A stretch of DNA of 64,000 nucleotides from the NCBI RefSeq assembly GCF_000499845.2, contig NC_023751.2:28273975-28337974 (forward strand), written 5' to 3'. The notes beneath the pieces are model-generated. The model was not told where the DNA came from. It did no database searches and worked only from the letters and a program-made list of their open reading frames with translations. Shown piece after piece: positions 36,344-49,190 of the stretch (within the stretch, counting starts at the first letter, position 1; each line of letters begins with the position of its first letter). The DNA comes from Phaseolus vulgaris. Its lineage: Eukaryota; Streptophyta; Magnoliopsida; Fabales; Fabaceae. The position numbers and the translations under genes are program-made.

Positions 36344-37252
36344 TGGGACTAAGTTTGGAGGTTAACAAGGTGTGAGTGGAAGGGTGAGTTGGCCCGAGAG
36401 TGCTAGTAGTGGTTCTTTCTAACCCTCCCACTTTATACTAATTTTCAAAACCAATTTTCAAAATTAGGTTTTTGTATTTTAAAGTGGATTTGAATTTTGA
36501 TTTTTAATTAAAAAAAATTATCAATTTAATCTCAAAAATCACGAAGTGTTATTATAATAATTTTTTTTCATCCTATCTTATGGTTAAAGTTTAATATTTT
36601 TATTAATTTTAATTTATATATTTATTTAATATATATATATATATATATTGCATTTTTATACTTAATCTATATATAGATTAGGAATTTGTACGAAAGAGAA
36701 AATTAACTTAATTATAATGTGGAACAATGTTGTGTAGTTATTTAAAGTAGGTGAAGATTTTATCTCCACACAAAAAATGAATTCTTTTATTTATTGGTGT
36801 ATATGCAATAAAATAATAACAGATTCAAAATATTGAAATTTTAAAATATAATTATGGAAAAAATAGAGATATAAAATATGTAAAGTATCTTATTATAGAT
36901 TATTTTTATTATATCATTTTATTAATTGTAAATTAGAATGATTATCACTTAATTAACTATCATTTATAATTTAATCTAGATACTTTATGCCTTTATATTT
37001 TTTTTAAATAAAGTTAATAATGGTGATTAGATAAAAAAAAAGATAGTAAGTGATTTGTAGTGTATAGAATTCATAGTAAATGATTTGTAGTATATTGAAT
37101 TCTTTAAACATCTAAGTAATATGTGAAATTAATTTAGCACCTCGATAGTTTATTTTCATTTTTTAATTCTAAAATAAAATTAAAGATAAAATAGAAATAT
37201 AAAATGTATACAATAAAAAAAATCTCTTTATATTATTATTATTATTATTACT
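36336..37252. repeat. Segmental duplicate covering the EMB514 promoter, proximal copy
   Basis: Collinear with 23702-24652. It begins exactly at the TATA box of the EMB514-like gene and extends away from it for ~0.9 kb to an ATT microsatellite. The coding region and 5' leader are outside the duplicated segment. Confidence 0.85.
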
Positions 37253-38492
37253 GATATATGTTAAGGAAAAGGTTCTACACTTATTTCACATTCAACAACT
37301 CATGTTTCATACAATTTTATTCAATAATCTTGTCTTGATTACTAAATGATCAAGCATCAAGTTATGTTTAGGAAGAGAGTGATTTGATAGAATACTTGTT
37401 TTTAAGTTTTTGACTTTAAAAGATGAAGATGTGCTCAAGGATGTTTGTTATTAATGACTAATTTAATCCAAGTGAATTATATAAGTGTGAAAGTTTACAT
37501 TTCTCTTAACATCATAATATAATATAATAAAAGAATAACATGAAAATGGATACAATAAAAGATACAAAATAAGAACAAGAATTATAACAAAAATTATATG
37601 GAAAGTCAAGAAAAAAAATAAAGAAATAAGAAAATGGTGGAGAGACTTATAAAAATGGAAGAAAAGTGTTACTTGGAGATGGAGATAACTTCATCTTCGT
37701 AGTAAGTAACCATTCACACAAGTCCTCTCACAACTCAAATTTGCATATATAAACCAAAGTGATTTACAAAGGATGATGATCACTACTTATAACAATTTCA
37801 ATAAAAAAAATAGGCCCTAAATGACATCTAAATTCACCTATAATGTTATGTAAATATGACTTCTAAAACACTTTAAACCTAGATTGAAATTCAAAAGACA
37901 AAATGGAGGAAAAAAATCAAATTTAAAAAAGAATAAGATGAGATCTCTTGGAAAAATTTGTAGGTGCACTCCATGCTTGCAAATGATTTTCATCCTTTCC
38001 ATGAACATGCTTTCGTAGCCGATCTTGACTACTCCTTGCTCAAGAAGTGACTCATGCATATGTGCTTCAAATTGGGTTTGTCATTATGCTCTCTCTTTTT
38101 TTAATTTTTTCACTCCTTACATTGTTATTGACCACTATTTAATTATGGGTGTTTCTTCCTACACCTCTACAATTTTCAAAATATCGAAACTAGCCTTGTG
38201 AGTTTTATTTCAAAGGGCAATGTTAATGAATTCTGGAAAGGGGTATTCCGTAAGTAAACTTTTCCCAAAATAGGAAATCTAATAAAGGAAAAAAAGCATT
38301 CGAGAATGACCCATCTGGAACCTAGTTTTGAATTTCAGATTGGTGAATCCAGATAAAAAAAAGTATCCTATTACGAACTTCCAATATTTTATATGGTGAA
38401 GGCCCTGACAATGAATGAGTTGTTGGATGCAAGCAAAGAGAAGATGTTTGCAGAAAGCCATAATATTGACACCCTTGGATCCAAGGGGAGCG
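37253..38492. other. Intergenic DNA
   Basis: No recognisable gene is present. A short minus-strand frame (38059-37838) contains nothing conserved that I can name. It could hold decayed retroelement sequence next to the LTR at 38493. Confidence 0.35.
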
Positions 38493-39530
38493 TGATAAGT
38501 GTCATATTCAGTAATATTTCATACTAAAATACAAACACTTATGAAAATTTATTGATAAAAATAGTTATAACTTAACCTCCTAATTTATAAATTAAACTTG
38601 TGTACATATTTTGTGTTTATAATATGAATAAGAACAATTTATTCTTAAATTTGTGTTAATTTCAAGATTCTAGGGGAAAATGGAGGTGAAAGGGCTAAAG
38701 GAAAATAAACAAAATGAAAAAGGAAGGTTGGAACACTCAAAACTCGCCTAAGTCAGAAGCACTCTAGAGGAACTAGCCCAAGCAAGCCCGATCTCATCAG
38801 ACGAGATCACTCTAGATAAGTCAGGTTTTTTCTCGTTCAACTCGCCTAGGCGAGCTCAATCACACTCATGTGAGAAGTCAATTAGCCCAAGCTCAACTAG
38901 ATAAAATATGACGCGTGATGCACAACCCTAAACATCATTGGGAGAATATAAAGTGATAGAAAATCCTAGAGAAGGCAGTTGTCAAGGAGAAACATCATGG
39001 ATCTTCTTTTTTTGCTTTCCATGCTTGTAATGGCCAACACGAGTGACTAATTCTACCCTATAGGATTGAGAGTAATATGTTCAAACTCTTATGTGTTCAG
39101 GTGATATTTAAATATAATATTTTTTTCTTGATTGATGATTGATATTGTCATTTTATTCGTAATGCTTGTTTATCATGATTTTGATCCTTAAATTTAACTG
39201 AAAAGTATTTCTAAGCATTTGACCTAAATGATAATGCTTAACATATTTGAATGTTAGGAATAGAGTTGAAATGTTAATTGCTATCAACATCTAATCGTAA
39301 GGATAAGGAGTTTTTATAAATATGTGAGGAATCAATATTTAGAACATTATCTTAATAATTTTATATGCGAGAAATCGATATAAATGAATTTTATATGAGC
39401 ATCAATATCAATTAAAGGATAGAATATTGTTATGCTTTTCAAGATACAAGAGAGTGAGAAGGATGAATCTCAATCTCAATTTTCCCAATTGAATCAACAA
39501 CTCTTTACTTTGTTTTATTTACATTCTTAT
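38493..39530 (+). mobile_element. Truncated LTR, same family as 39619-40823
   Basis: It starts TGATAAGTGTCATATTC and is collinear with the solo LTR over ~1 kb, sharing AAGAACNATTTATTC, TTAATTTCAAGATTCTAG and GCATCAACATCTAATC-like blocks. It lacks the last ~130 bp and the TTATCA end. It is preceded by GGATCCAAGGGGAGCG, which could be a polypurine tract. Confidence 0.7.
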
Positions 39531-39618
39531 ATACACAACAAACATCCTACATTCTTATAACTCCAACCACTGCACCACCCAACATAAAATATAAATAAAA
39601 TCCAAAATTTTATAGGAG

Positions 39619-40823
39619 TGATAAGTGCCAAATTTCAATAATATTTCATATTAAAATATAGACACTTATGGGTATTAATTGCTAAAATAAGTATAAAATA
39701 ACCCCTAATTTGTTAATTTTTGAATTTATATATTTATGATTTTAATTTGAATAAGAACGATTTATTCCCAAATTTGGTGTTAATTTCAAGATTCTAGAGA
39801 GAATGAAGATGATTGGGTAGAAGGAGAATATACAAAGCTTAAAAGGGAAAGTTGGAATGCATCAACATTCACCAAAGCTGTCTGCAAAAGCGCCACCTCA
39901 CCACCAAGGGAGCTTGCTCAAGCGAGCTATATCTCGCTTGAGCGAGATAACACCAGAGAAGTTGGGTTGGACGTTGTTTTGCTCGCTTGAGCGAGAGTCC
40001 ACTTAAGCCCATGAAAAATAGGTTAAATAGAGGGCTTGAGGCACAACCCTAGGATGTCAGATTGAGAGGAAAACATCATTGAGTGAATTGTAACCCAATT
40101 GGGGGAATAGGAAAGTGTGAGAAACATTAGAGGAGGCAGTCGTCAAGGAGAAACATCTTGGATCTTTTTTTTCATGTCATCCCTGCTTGTAACAGTCATC
40201 ATGTGTGGCTAGTTCTACCACTTGGGATTGAGAGTAATCTGTTCAAACTCTTATGTATTGAGGTGATATCTAAATACAATATTTTGTTCCTGATTGATGA
40301 TTGGTATCATTCTTTTGTTTATAATGCTTGGTTTACCATGATCTAGAATTTTACATTTGACTAGAAAGTACTTCTAAGATTCTGACCAAAACGATTATGT
40401 TTAACATATTTGAATGTTATGAATAAATTTAAAATGTTAATTGCTATCAACATCTAATCTTAATGATAAGTTGTTTTTATAAATATGTAAGGAATCGATA
40501 TTTAGGAAACATCTTAATAATTTTATATGCGAGGAATCGATATAAATGATTTTTATACGGACATCAATATCAATCATAGGGCACAATATTGTCATGCTAA
40601 TCAAAATACAAAAAAGTGAGAAAGATGAAACTCAATCCCTATTTTTCCAATTGAAGCAAAAAAAACTCATTGATTTATTTTCTTGCCATCATAATTATTC
40701 TGTTTTTATATTTAGTGAATATTTTACTTGAATATTCAACTGTTCCTTGTGGGTTCGATATCCGTCCTTAGGGACACATTATTATTTCTGATAACGCGGT
40801 GCATTTGCCGTAAAAAGTTATCA
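39619..40823 (+). mobile_element. Solo LTR, Ty3/gypsy (Athila-like) type
   Basis: A 1205-bp LTR starts TGATAAGTGCC and ends AAAAAGTTATCA, with matching inverted hexamers TGATAA/TTATCA. Its 3' part contains GTGGGTTCGATATCCG and GCGGTGCATTTGCCG, typical of Athila-like LTRs. Flanks AGGAG and AGAAG form an imperfect 5-bp target duplication. There is no internal region. Internal palindromes GCTCGCTTGAGCGAG are notable. Confidence 0.75.
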
Positions 40824-40860
40824 AGAAGCGAGTGTGAGGTTAAATGAAATCTGAGCTTAC

Positions 40861-41290
40861 CCTTCTTGGCCTTCCCACTAGGTTTAGGGGGAGCCATAAT
40901 AATGACATTGAAGCGCCTTCGAATTGGGACCAAAGGAGAAGAATAGGGAAAATGGCTTTTGTTCCTAGGAAACGGAAGACAATTTTGGATTTGGAAGTCC
41001 ATAAACATTATTAAAAGCCTATTCTTGAATTACCTAATCCTTTATCATATTACGAATTGTTCAGTTCGGAAGAGTACATAACTCCATTACGATGCAAAAA
41101 AATAATTACCAAGTTAGAGAAAAAAAAATACTTACCTTATTCTCAGACGAACAACGCTACAAAAATAACAACTTAGCATCGCAAAGTTGTCAGAAAGCAA
41201 GCAATTCCACTCAAGATGCACCAAAATCACAACAAACTCATCGTCATTTCTAGTCGTTGTTTGCTCTCTCAACATTGTGCACCAAATTGT
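40861..41290 (-). pseudogene. 5' end of an unidentified gene cut off by a solo LTR
   Basis: On the minus strand a probable non-coding first exon ends at 41136 with a perfect donor (AATAAG|GTAAGTA). A second exon, possibly after acceptor TTTCCTAG near 40969, has an ATG at 40897. It encodes MAPPKPSGKAKK plus one base, ending at donor GTAAGC (40860). The solo LTR ends at 40823, 37 bp into the next intron. I find no downstream exons in the window. It may be a real gene whose remainder was lost, or chance. The Lys/Pro-rich start is not enough to name it. Confidence 0.4.
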
Positions 41291-43990
41291 AAAGAAGAAG
41301 AAAGGCTATGAGGGTGGTCTGCACTGTCTTTAGGGATTTTAAAAGCTCCTAGTAATAATTTTTTAAATGCACATAAATATAAGGGTACATGAAGAAAAAT
41401 GTAGGGGTGTAGGGAGAAATACCCTTCTATTATCTCTTTTTTTATCTCTTTTGACTTAAGGAAACTCAATTAATCCTACTCTAACTTTACTATTTCCACC
41501 TCAAAATATGAGAAATAAGTCCTACAAATTGTAAGTCCACTAATTTTTTATATGATTTTCTTAAAAATAATATGTTCTTCCTTTTTTTCTTTATAGTCAT
41601 TTATGTACTCAAAAGTATGAGTAATTAATAATATTTGAAACTACTAATTTTTAAGCTTTGCTTTTTAATGAATTTTGTAGGCATTATAAATGAATTTCAT
41701 AAACATTATATTATTAACTATAGTGTAAATTCAAATTCATACATTATTTTATTAATTAGATGTTTATTTTATTTTTAATTTATATTAATAATCACTAATA
41801 TAAAAAATATTAATAAGTTTAAAATTAATATTCACTTATTTAGTTTTGAAACATATTTTATACTATTTAAAATAATTTATATTGTTTTTTATTTCTTCTA
41901 TTAATAATATACTAATGATATATTAATACACTTCTTCTAAATTAATCTCTAAAATGTGTTTAAATATTTAATATTTAATAATATGTATTATTTTAAAATT
42001 ACTATTTTAACATTAATTATATTATAATTTATGCTAAATTGTTTTTATTTTATTATTTTAATTTGTTTTAAATTTAATTCATTATTAAAAACCCAAAAAA
42101 AAATATAAATATATTTTTATTAATTATTTATTCAATCCTTTTTATGTTTTTTTTTAAAATAGAATAATTAGGTTAAAATTTAGTTTACAAAAAATGAATT
42201 CCTAAAAGAACTTTTAAGGTTAGAATTTGCCTCTCCAAAAAATTAAATATTACACATGTAGATAAGTCTATTTTAATAAATAAATTACCATTGAGTTTAT
42301 CTAGGACTTTATAAAATAAAGTTTTATACAAGAAAATAAAAATAGAGAAGAGGGTCATTTATAAGTGCAAGGTACATAGATGCAAATTATATTAATCTAG
42401 CATTAAAGAAAAAAATAGAACAATACCGATATAAAGGTGTTTATTCCTGCACCCTACATTTATGTGTAATTATTAAAATATTTTTAGATTTTCTTAAAAA
42501 TATTAAAAGCAGCATACTATCATTGTCACAATTTTTTTTTTTTTTAATTTTCTGTCCAAGTCCGAATTAAAAAATAATAAATACATATCTTATAAGATAT
42601 TTTAATAGAAACATTCAAACACTCACGTTTAAAGTTTATGGTATAATATAAGTTAGAATAAAGTGTTGTGAAACTCTTTTAGTTGAAATACATCTGGGTT
42701 CCTTATACTTTTTATTTAATTTATAAAATTTGTTGAGATACCATTGATAATTTAATATTGCATTTAAAATATTATTTACTTTAAAGTTTTTTATTAAAAT
42801 TTTATTTTAAAAAATGTTAAAAAAATAAAAAAGAATATATTTAAATAATTTTATTTTAATTCTTAAATAATACAAGACTATTAAGTGTACTATAATAATA
42901 AAAATTTAAATAAACCTTTTTCAAAACTACAATCATATTTAGGGGAAGATTGAATTTTCAAGAATAAAATTCCAATACTAAAAAGACTAATTGACTTGAG
43001 TTAACATATAAATTTGAGAATACTTTATCATTTAGTAAACTTTTGCAATGGTCAATTTGTATATTCAATTACCTTAATTAATGATTAAGAAAATACAAAC
43101 TTTACTTTTTAAAAACTAATAATGTGATATAATAAAAAAATAAAAAAACGAAAATCATTCTATCCTTATTTATAATCTTGAAAATTATTTTATAGTGACA
43201 TTATTTTCAAATAGATGGATAACTTTAATTTAGTAACAAATATCAGCAGCTAGGGAAGTCACTATCGGGGTGACAGGATACTGAGAAGTCACCGTCCATG
43301 CGCGTTATGCTATTGTGCGCCATGGCTTCTCAACACTACAAACCACCATTTCGGTGCCTTTCAATGCATTTCACTCATTATAGCATTACAGCATATATTA
43401 CATTTGCCAATGTAATTTTGGTACATGTATTTTTACCAAATTAGCATTTTTTTAAAAATTTTTATTCCTTTAACTAATAATTATTTGTAATTTAAATTTA
43501 ATTTTTAGGTTAAAAAGTATAATTTTATGCAATTCTTTTCTAACTACTTGAAAGTTTGTTTAATTTGTAGTTTTAAAAATATATTAAATCACTATAAAAT
43601 TATATTTGATAAGAAGTCCTAATAACTCCCACTTTATAAATATTATGGATTTTTTCCCAAATTTACATGTCACGTACAAAATAATAAATAATTAAATAAA
43701 AATTTGAATAAAGTTATGAATAATTAAAAATTAAGATATTCTAATGTGTTAATTGCGTCTATCAACTATTAAAAGGTGCAACATTTTAGTCTTTTTTTTT
43801 TCCAATTCTAATTGTGAACTAAAATTTCACAACATCAATATTTTAAATATCCAAATTAACAGTTAAGGTAAGTTTGGCATGACTGAGAAACTCAACTGAA
43901 AATAAATACTATTAAAATAGCACATTTAAAATGTCACCAGCTATAATTAAGTCAACAAAAATAATTAATAAATAAATACATTTCTTCTTG
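41291..43990. other. AT-rich intergenic DNA
   Basis: There are no supported genes or clear elements over ~2.7 kb. The last part (from about 43950) is presumably promoter and leader of the MARCH-type gene. Confidence 0.45.
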
Positions 43991-44296
43991 AATCGCTCAC
44001 TCTCACTCATACCCTAACTCAACCCCTTTCTCCACTACACGTTTCTCACTTCTATCCATTTTCAGGTAATTTATTCTTTCTTTTTTTGAAAACTAAGAAA
44101 ATTCCCATTTTTTCCATCTAACTGGATCGGGAATTTCCAATTGCCTGCCTCATTATAGTTTTTGTTCGTTCTGATTTAGTTATAGTATTCTGTGTGGGAG
44201 TATAAAGTCAAATAATTATTCAAACCTTTTATTTTCAATAATCTGAAATTAAAAAATTGAAAAGTGTATGTGATGGGTTCTTTTGTTTCAGGAACA

Positions 44297-47200
44297 ATGC
44301 GGGAGGAAGTGGTTTTATCTGTTGTTGATCCTCTTCTTATAGCATCTTCACCTTTGCAACCCCAGCATGGTGGTGATGCTGGAGATTCACTCATTGAGGG
44401 TGCTACTCATGTCAATGATGTTGGGGAATGTGATACTTTGGAAGAACAGGCACAGGAACAGGAACAAGAGCAAGAAAAAGACCTCACTCTAATGGTGGAG
44501 TGTCGCATTTGCCAGGAAGATGATACTCTTCAAAATTTGGACATACCCTGTGCATGCAAGGGAACCTTGAAGGTATTTTTATACTAAACTTTCCTGTGTG
44601 CGAATGAGGATAGTATGCAATGAAATTGAGGTATTTTTGGATTGTTGCTTCCTGCGTATTTTTAGTAAGCAATGAAGACAGTTGATTGTTGATTCCTGCA
44701 TATTTTTAGTAATCCATGAGGACAGCTGATTGTTGCTTTCTATGAGTGGATGAGTTGTGCTAGTTAGCAATGAACTCTTTAGGATAAAAGTACTAGCATG
44801 GGGTTTGCAATAAAAAATGACTTCCTCTTTCTTGAATCAATGCTTCGGATTTCAGAGGGTTGGCTGTTTCCAACAGTTATTGTGTGTACAAGTAATTTGG
44901 ACTGCATGTGGATGTGTCTTCCAATGAGATAGTATGAATTGCGATAGTTATATTCTTTTCTTATAACTAACAGTTATTGAATGTAACATTTTGAATTTAT
45001 AATCATCCGTCATTTGACTATTGCTTTACCTCGTTCCATCTCTTTATTGTAAACCCTGCCAAATTTGACAATTGCATTAATATATTCTTTTTCTATGTAC
45101 AAGTTTGCTCATAGGGAATGTGTTCAGCTATGGTGTTACGAGAAGGGTGATACAATTTGTGAGATCTGCCACCAGGTAACTTGTTGAACTCTTAGCATTA
45201 GCATGGTATATCCAGCGCTAAGAAGCATATTTATTGTAATTGACATATATCTTAGTTTTAGTTGTATTTTAGGCATTATTTCAAGGAGTTTTGTGTTGAT
45301 TTTCTTGTGGCTGTGTATGAAGTAGGGGCATGCTGGATACACCCAGCACATTGAAAATTTTCTTGTGGATTATATAATGGTTAGCTTTGCTAGTGATCTC
45401 TGATTTGAGACACTGTGGGAAACCCTCATGGACATGACATTAATGATTAGATTAATTCTGCCCTGTTGATAATTTGTTCTGGGAATCAGTGTCTGCCTAG
45501 CATTTAGGCATGTATAAAGTAAAGTTATCAGTGTATTTTCTTTTCTTGTTAGATGTTTGGTGTGCAGTTGCCAAGATCATGTTTATACAACAAATTTAAG
45601 ACTTAGGACTTAACTCAACCCACAAATTTGGTTTATAAGGTAAGGTTATCCAAGAGAACTACTCAGGTTATATGTCTAAGGGATGTGCCTCCCACACCCA
45701 ACACAATGAGGGTGCTGGAGGCGGCAATGAAGGCAGACCAAAGTGTTAAGGTGGGCTGGGCTGGGGTAGTCACAATTAAGACTAGTTTCCAACAAAATTA
45801 ATTTTGTGGAGAATCTCAATATAGGAAAACGAAACATGCCCTGAAAGATTAGAGAGAAAAAAGCAAAACCAAAAACAATAGATGGCTGTTAGCAATCGGA
45901 TAAAAGAGAGATGAGTGAAACTTTAAGTACCAAATTGATTACATGGAACAACTACGAAATCATAGGGCCAGAATATTGCATTTATTTGTTGCTCAGACTA
46001 AGTTATAGTTTTTTCACAGAAAAGTTTTCTTGACTTTCAGCCATTCAAACCTGGCTATTCTGTGACAACAACTGTCATCCATCCTGGAGATACTTCAATT
46101 GATATTAGGTAATTCCATTCCACCTTTTGCTGTTGACTTGATGTTATTATTTTTAACATGCACAAGAATCTTTATGCATATATATGTAGATATGGTAGCA
46201 ATTTCGCCTTGCTTATTTGTTTTCCTTCTAGACTTCATTATATTGAGTTAGGTTAAATGTAAGAGATCTCTGATGGAAAGAGTGGAGTTGAATTTGTTGG
46301 GGGCTAGATGGGTTTAAGATTATTTATTAGTCTTCTTCCCTTTTTTCCTAGTCTATATCCATTTCTTTAGATAGTTTATATTCTTGCAATATTTTGAATA
46401 CCTCTTGTTCTGGCTAAACTGTCATTATCTTCTCTATGTACTGCGCATCTATGATACTATGTCTTCCTATATCATCACTGCTGCTGGTTCTGTGTCTTAC
46501 CATATGCTTTTGCATATTGGGCAGTGATGACTGGGCAAGCTATAATTTTCCTTTAGATTTGCACAATTCTCGCCTTTTGGCTATTGCAGCTGTAGAGCAC
46601 CAAGTTCCGGAGACTGGTGAAGATTATGCCTATGCTGCTGGCACTGGTGGAATTACATTATGGCACTCTGTTGGTCTAATTGTAAGCGTTTTCAATTTCT
46701 TCATGAAGCTCAACAGTATATTTTTTCAGATGTTTTATATTAGGCATGAGAGTTCAATATTCTTAAATTTTTTTCTTTCCTATCTCTTAAGAGATTGAAA
46801 TTTAAACCTAAATCAACCTCACAAAATCGATCTGGTAAGGTGAGATTTGCACCTATTATATGTTATAATTTGACCGTATTTCTAGTCAATATAAGATGTC
46901 CAACACATCTTGAACGTGAGACTCGAGTGTGGGACTAGAAGGAACTTGATAATAGATGAGACGATATGCTCAACAAACTTAAGTAAGATAGGTTCAGAAT
47001 GACTTTGATAACATGTTAAAGTATAAAGAAGAGAGGAACATTGTGCTTAAACAATATGTTTCTGAGACAACACGAATGCTTTATTTATATTGGAAAAAAG
47101 AGATCAATACAATAAATAGAGGACATTTGATATCCTCTAATGACAAAGATATGATAAGTGAGTAAAAAGGTTTAGATACCATCTTTAAAATGTAAAATTT

Positions 47201-48275
47201 AAGTCTAACTCAATCTCACAATTGATAGGGTGAGGTTTGTATTCACTTATATATTATAATTTGACCATATTTCCAATAGATGTGAGATCTTCAACACTAA
47301 CATCATCCATGGGACCACTGTACCTTTTCTTATCGTTGTCCTTCAGATATATTTATGCATGCCTGTGTGGCACCTACGCATGTATTTCTGTTGGGTATAT
47401 ATGGTTGTAATATTGCATTTCTCGTGTTTACTTTTCTGGATGTAGTGTCTGATGAGTGCTTTTAGTTATGCTGTTAATTCTTATATGGAAAGAGATCCCT
47501 GTATGTGTAAAATCTTATATATTAAATGGTTCTCCTTGTCCAATTCCAAAAATTTCTGCGCTTGGGTCTTATGCAAAATTTGCAGTTAATGGCTCTTTTA
47601 CTTCTGAGGCATGTTGCTCCCCTCTTCAATGCTGATGTGGAGAAAGCTTTAACATATTTTTATGTAAGTTGTAATCTAAATGATTAATTTGTTGCATGTT
47701 ATACAGCTGATTAGTTGATTTCATAATACTTAATGTTTTCCAGTTTTTCTTTCTTCGTGCGGCTGCTGTTGTCCTTCCTTGCTATCTTATGGCTTGGATA
47801 ATTCGCGTAATACTGCATCAAAGGCAAAGACAAGTTACTACCCTGTGCTTATTCTAATATTGAAATTTGTATCATTTTCCCTTCCTTTTTTCATTTTTCA
47901 TATTTTGATTAATCATATGATGCCATTTGCTAGGCCATTTAAGATTGTAAGATTTAAGTGATGGTATCAATTTGAATTGCAACAAGATATGGTGCACATG
48001 GCATGATTCTCTTATCACTGGTGAAAGAAATGTGAATACTGAGCTTCTTGCTTGTCTATAGTCTACCTAGAGACCTAGAATTTTTTTACCAAGTTCTGAT
48101 CATGGGAAATGTTTTTTTCTGGGTTCTCTTGTCAACATGTACTCATTATTCTAGTACATCTTTACTTTGTGTTTTTTATTTTTCTTTTATGAACTAACAG
48201 AATCATGTATTTATTTTGGATCAGCAAGCACCTGAAGAACTTGCATTTGTGCTACAAGCAGACGAACAAGGTTAG
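44297..48275 (+). CDS. MARCH-type RING-CH E3 ubiquitin ligase, membrane protein (7 coding exons)
   Basis: Coding exons are 44297-44572, 45104-45175, 46041-46108, 46525-46681, 47586-47663, 47744-47833 and 48225-48275, all in phase, giving 263 residues. A 5'-UTR intron (44066-44290, TTTCAG acceptor) precedes the ATG, so an upstream ATG at 44264 is intronic. The RING-CH (C4HC3) finger uses C69, C72, C85, C87, H95, C98, C111 and C114. It is followed by PFKPGY and a DUF3675-like region typical of plant MARCH homologues. Two hydrophobic segments (about 192-212 and 218-240) predict membrane anchoring. It would transfer ubiquitin to membrane-associated targets. A Glu/Gln repeat lies at 50-60. Introns 2 and 4 contain TRIM-type sequences. 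Confidence 0.94.
45595..45720 (-). mobile_element. TRIM-like solo LTR in MARCH intron 2
   Basis: On the minus strand the core reads CTTACCTTATAAACCAAATT and TGTGGGTTGAGTTAAG. It is clearly related to the LTR core of the TRIM at 50460 (CTCACCTTATGAGCCGGTTT, GGGTTGAGTTAGG). It is diverged and its ends are approximate. Confidence 0.5.
46792..47296 (-). mobile_element. TRIM retrotransposon in MARCH intron 4
   Basis: Two LTR-like blocks in minus orientation (46792-46905 and 47191-47296) both read inward from a TGTTGNANATC-type start with CACCTTACCAGATCG or CACCCTATCAATTG cores. Next to the right-hand (5') LTR the minus strand reads TGGTATCTAAACC (47170-47183), a degraded initiator-Met tRNA binding site. 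The length is ~505 bp. It lies wholly in the intron between exons 4 and 5. Confidence 0.65.
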
Positions 48276-49190
48276 CAGTTTGCAATATCACCAGGATCTA
48301 TTTTTCACTGATTAATTCCCGTAAGTATTGTGGAACGTCATCCCTAATACAGGGATCATAGAAATTGTAGTTGGATCAGAGGTGCTGGAGAATAAGATCT
48401 GACGGCTCTGTTGCTGGTTCTCCATTTGTATCTTTCTCGGGTTATAATACCCCACCTACCTCTCTATCTCAATCTTTTTTATGTAAATAGGTATATTACA
48501 CATAATCTCATACAGCTTATACAGCTGCTAATAGGGGAATTGATATTAACTGGAAGTGTTCTTCACCTATGAAAATATTTGTACACAAATTTATAGATGT
48601 CCTTAATATATTTTGAGAGTAGAATAAATTCACCAAACATGTTTCAAAACTTATTTTGGCCTTTTACTATTATTTTTTAGTATTAGCGAAGAAGTGTTGT
48701 TTATGTGAATCTGCCTAATTTAAAATAAGCTGTCATTCAAATTCAAGATTTGTATGCCCTTTTGTTGTTATCAACCAACTTCTATGAACATTCCGGGGGT
48801 AGCAGAGCTGAAAAGGGAAATTGATCACTGATTTCTATCTTCGAACAAAAGATTTGAACGTGCTGCTGAAGCGTGCTCCCAATAGCCGAGAGTGACATGG
48901 CTGACGGAATAGTTTAAAATTACGGTTGCTGTTTCATGAAATTTGATGATTGTTGTTGTTGGGGCTGTAATTTGTAGTTGCGATGCAGTTGTGGCGATTA
49001 AAACACGTTCATGTTGTGGCCCTAAATGTGGTAGCAGACCTGCAATTAAAACCATAAACCATGTTTGATGGTTCAACATTGAGTCAATAAAGCATGCAGC
49101 ATGGTAGGTGATGGTACTTAGTTCCAAGTGTCTCATCAAGGCATTTGCTAGTTTTGTTCAATTCATGATTGACATTGTTTTATGTTATTA
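48276..49190. other. 3' UTR of the MARCH-type gene and intergenic DNA
   Basis: The first ~350 bp are probably the 3' UTR. The 104-codon minus frame at 48825-49139 has no recognisable motif. Nothing else is supported. Confidence 0.4.

Noticed and set aside
38493..40823. The two gypsy-type LTRs as a pair bounding one element
   Set aside because: The spacer is only ~90 bp, the first LTR is truncated, and the second has its own near-matching 5-bp flanks.
44264..44296. Upstream ATG as start of the MARCH-type protein
   Set aside because: It lies in the 5'-UTR intron, before the TTTCAG acceptor at 44290; the ATG at 44297 is the first in the exon.
48825..49139. 104-codon minus frame downstream of the MARCH-type gene
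   Set aside because: No recognisable domain, no splice or promoter context, and composition like the surrounding intergenic DNA.
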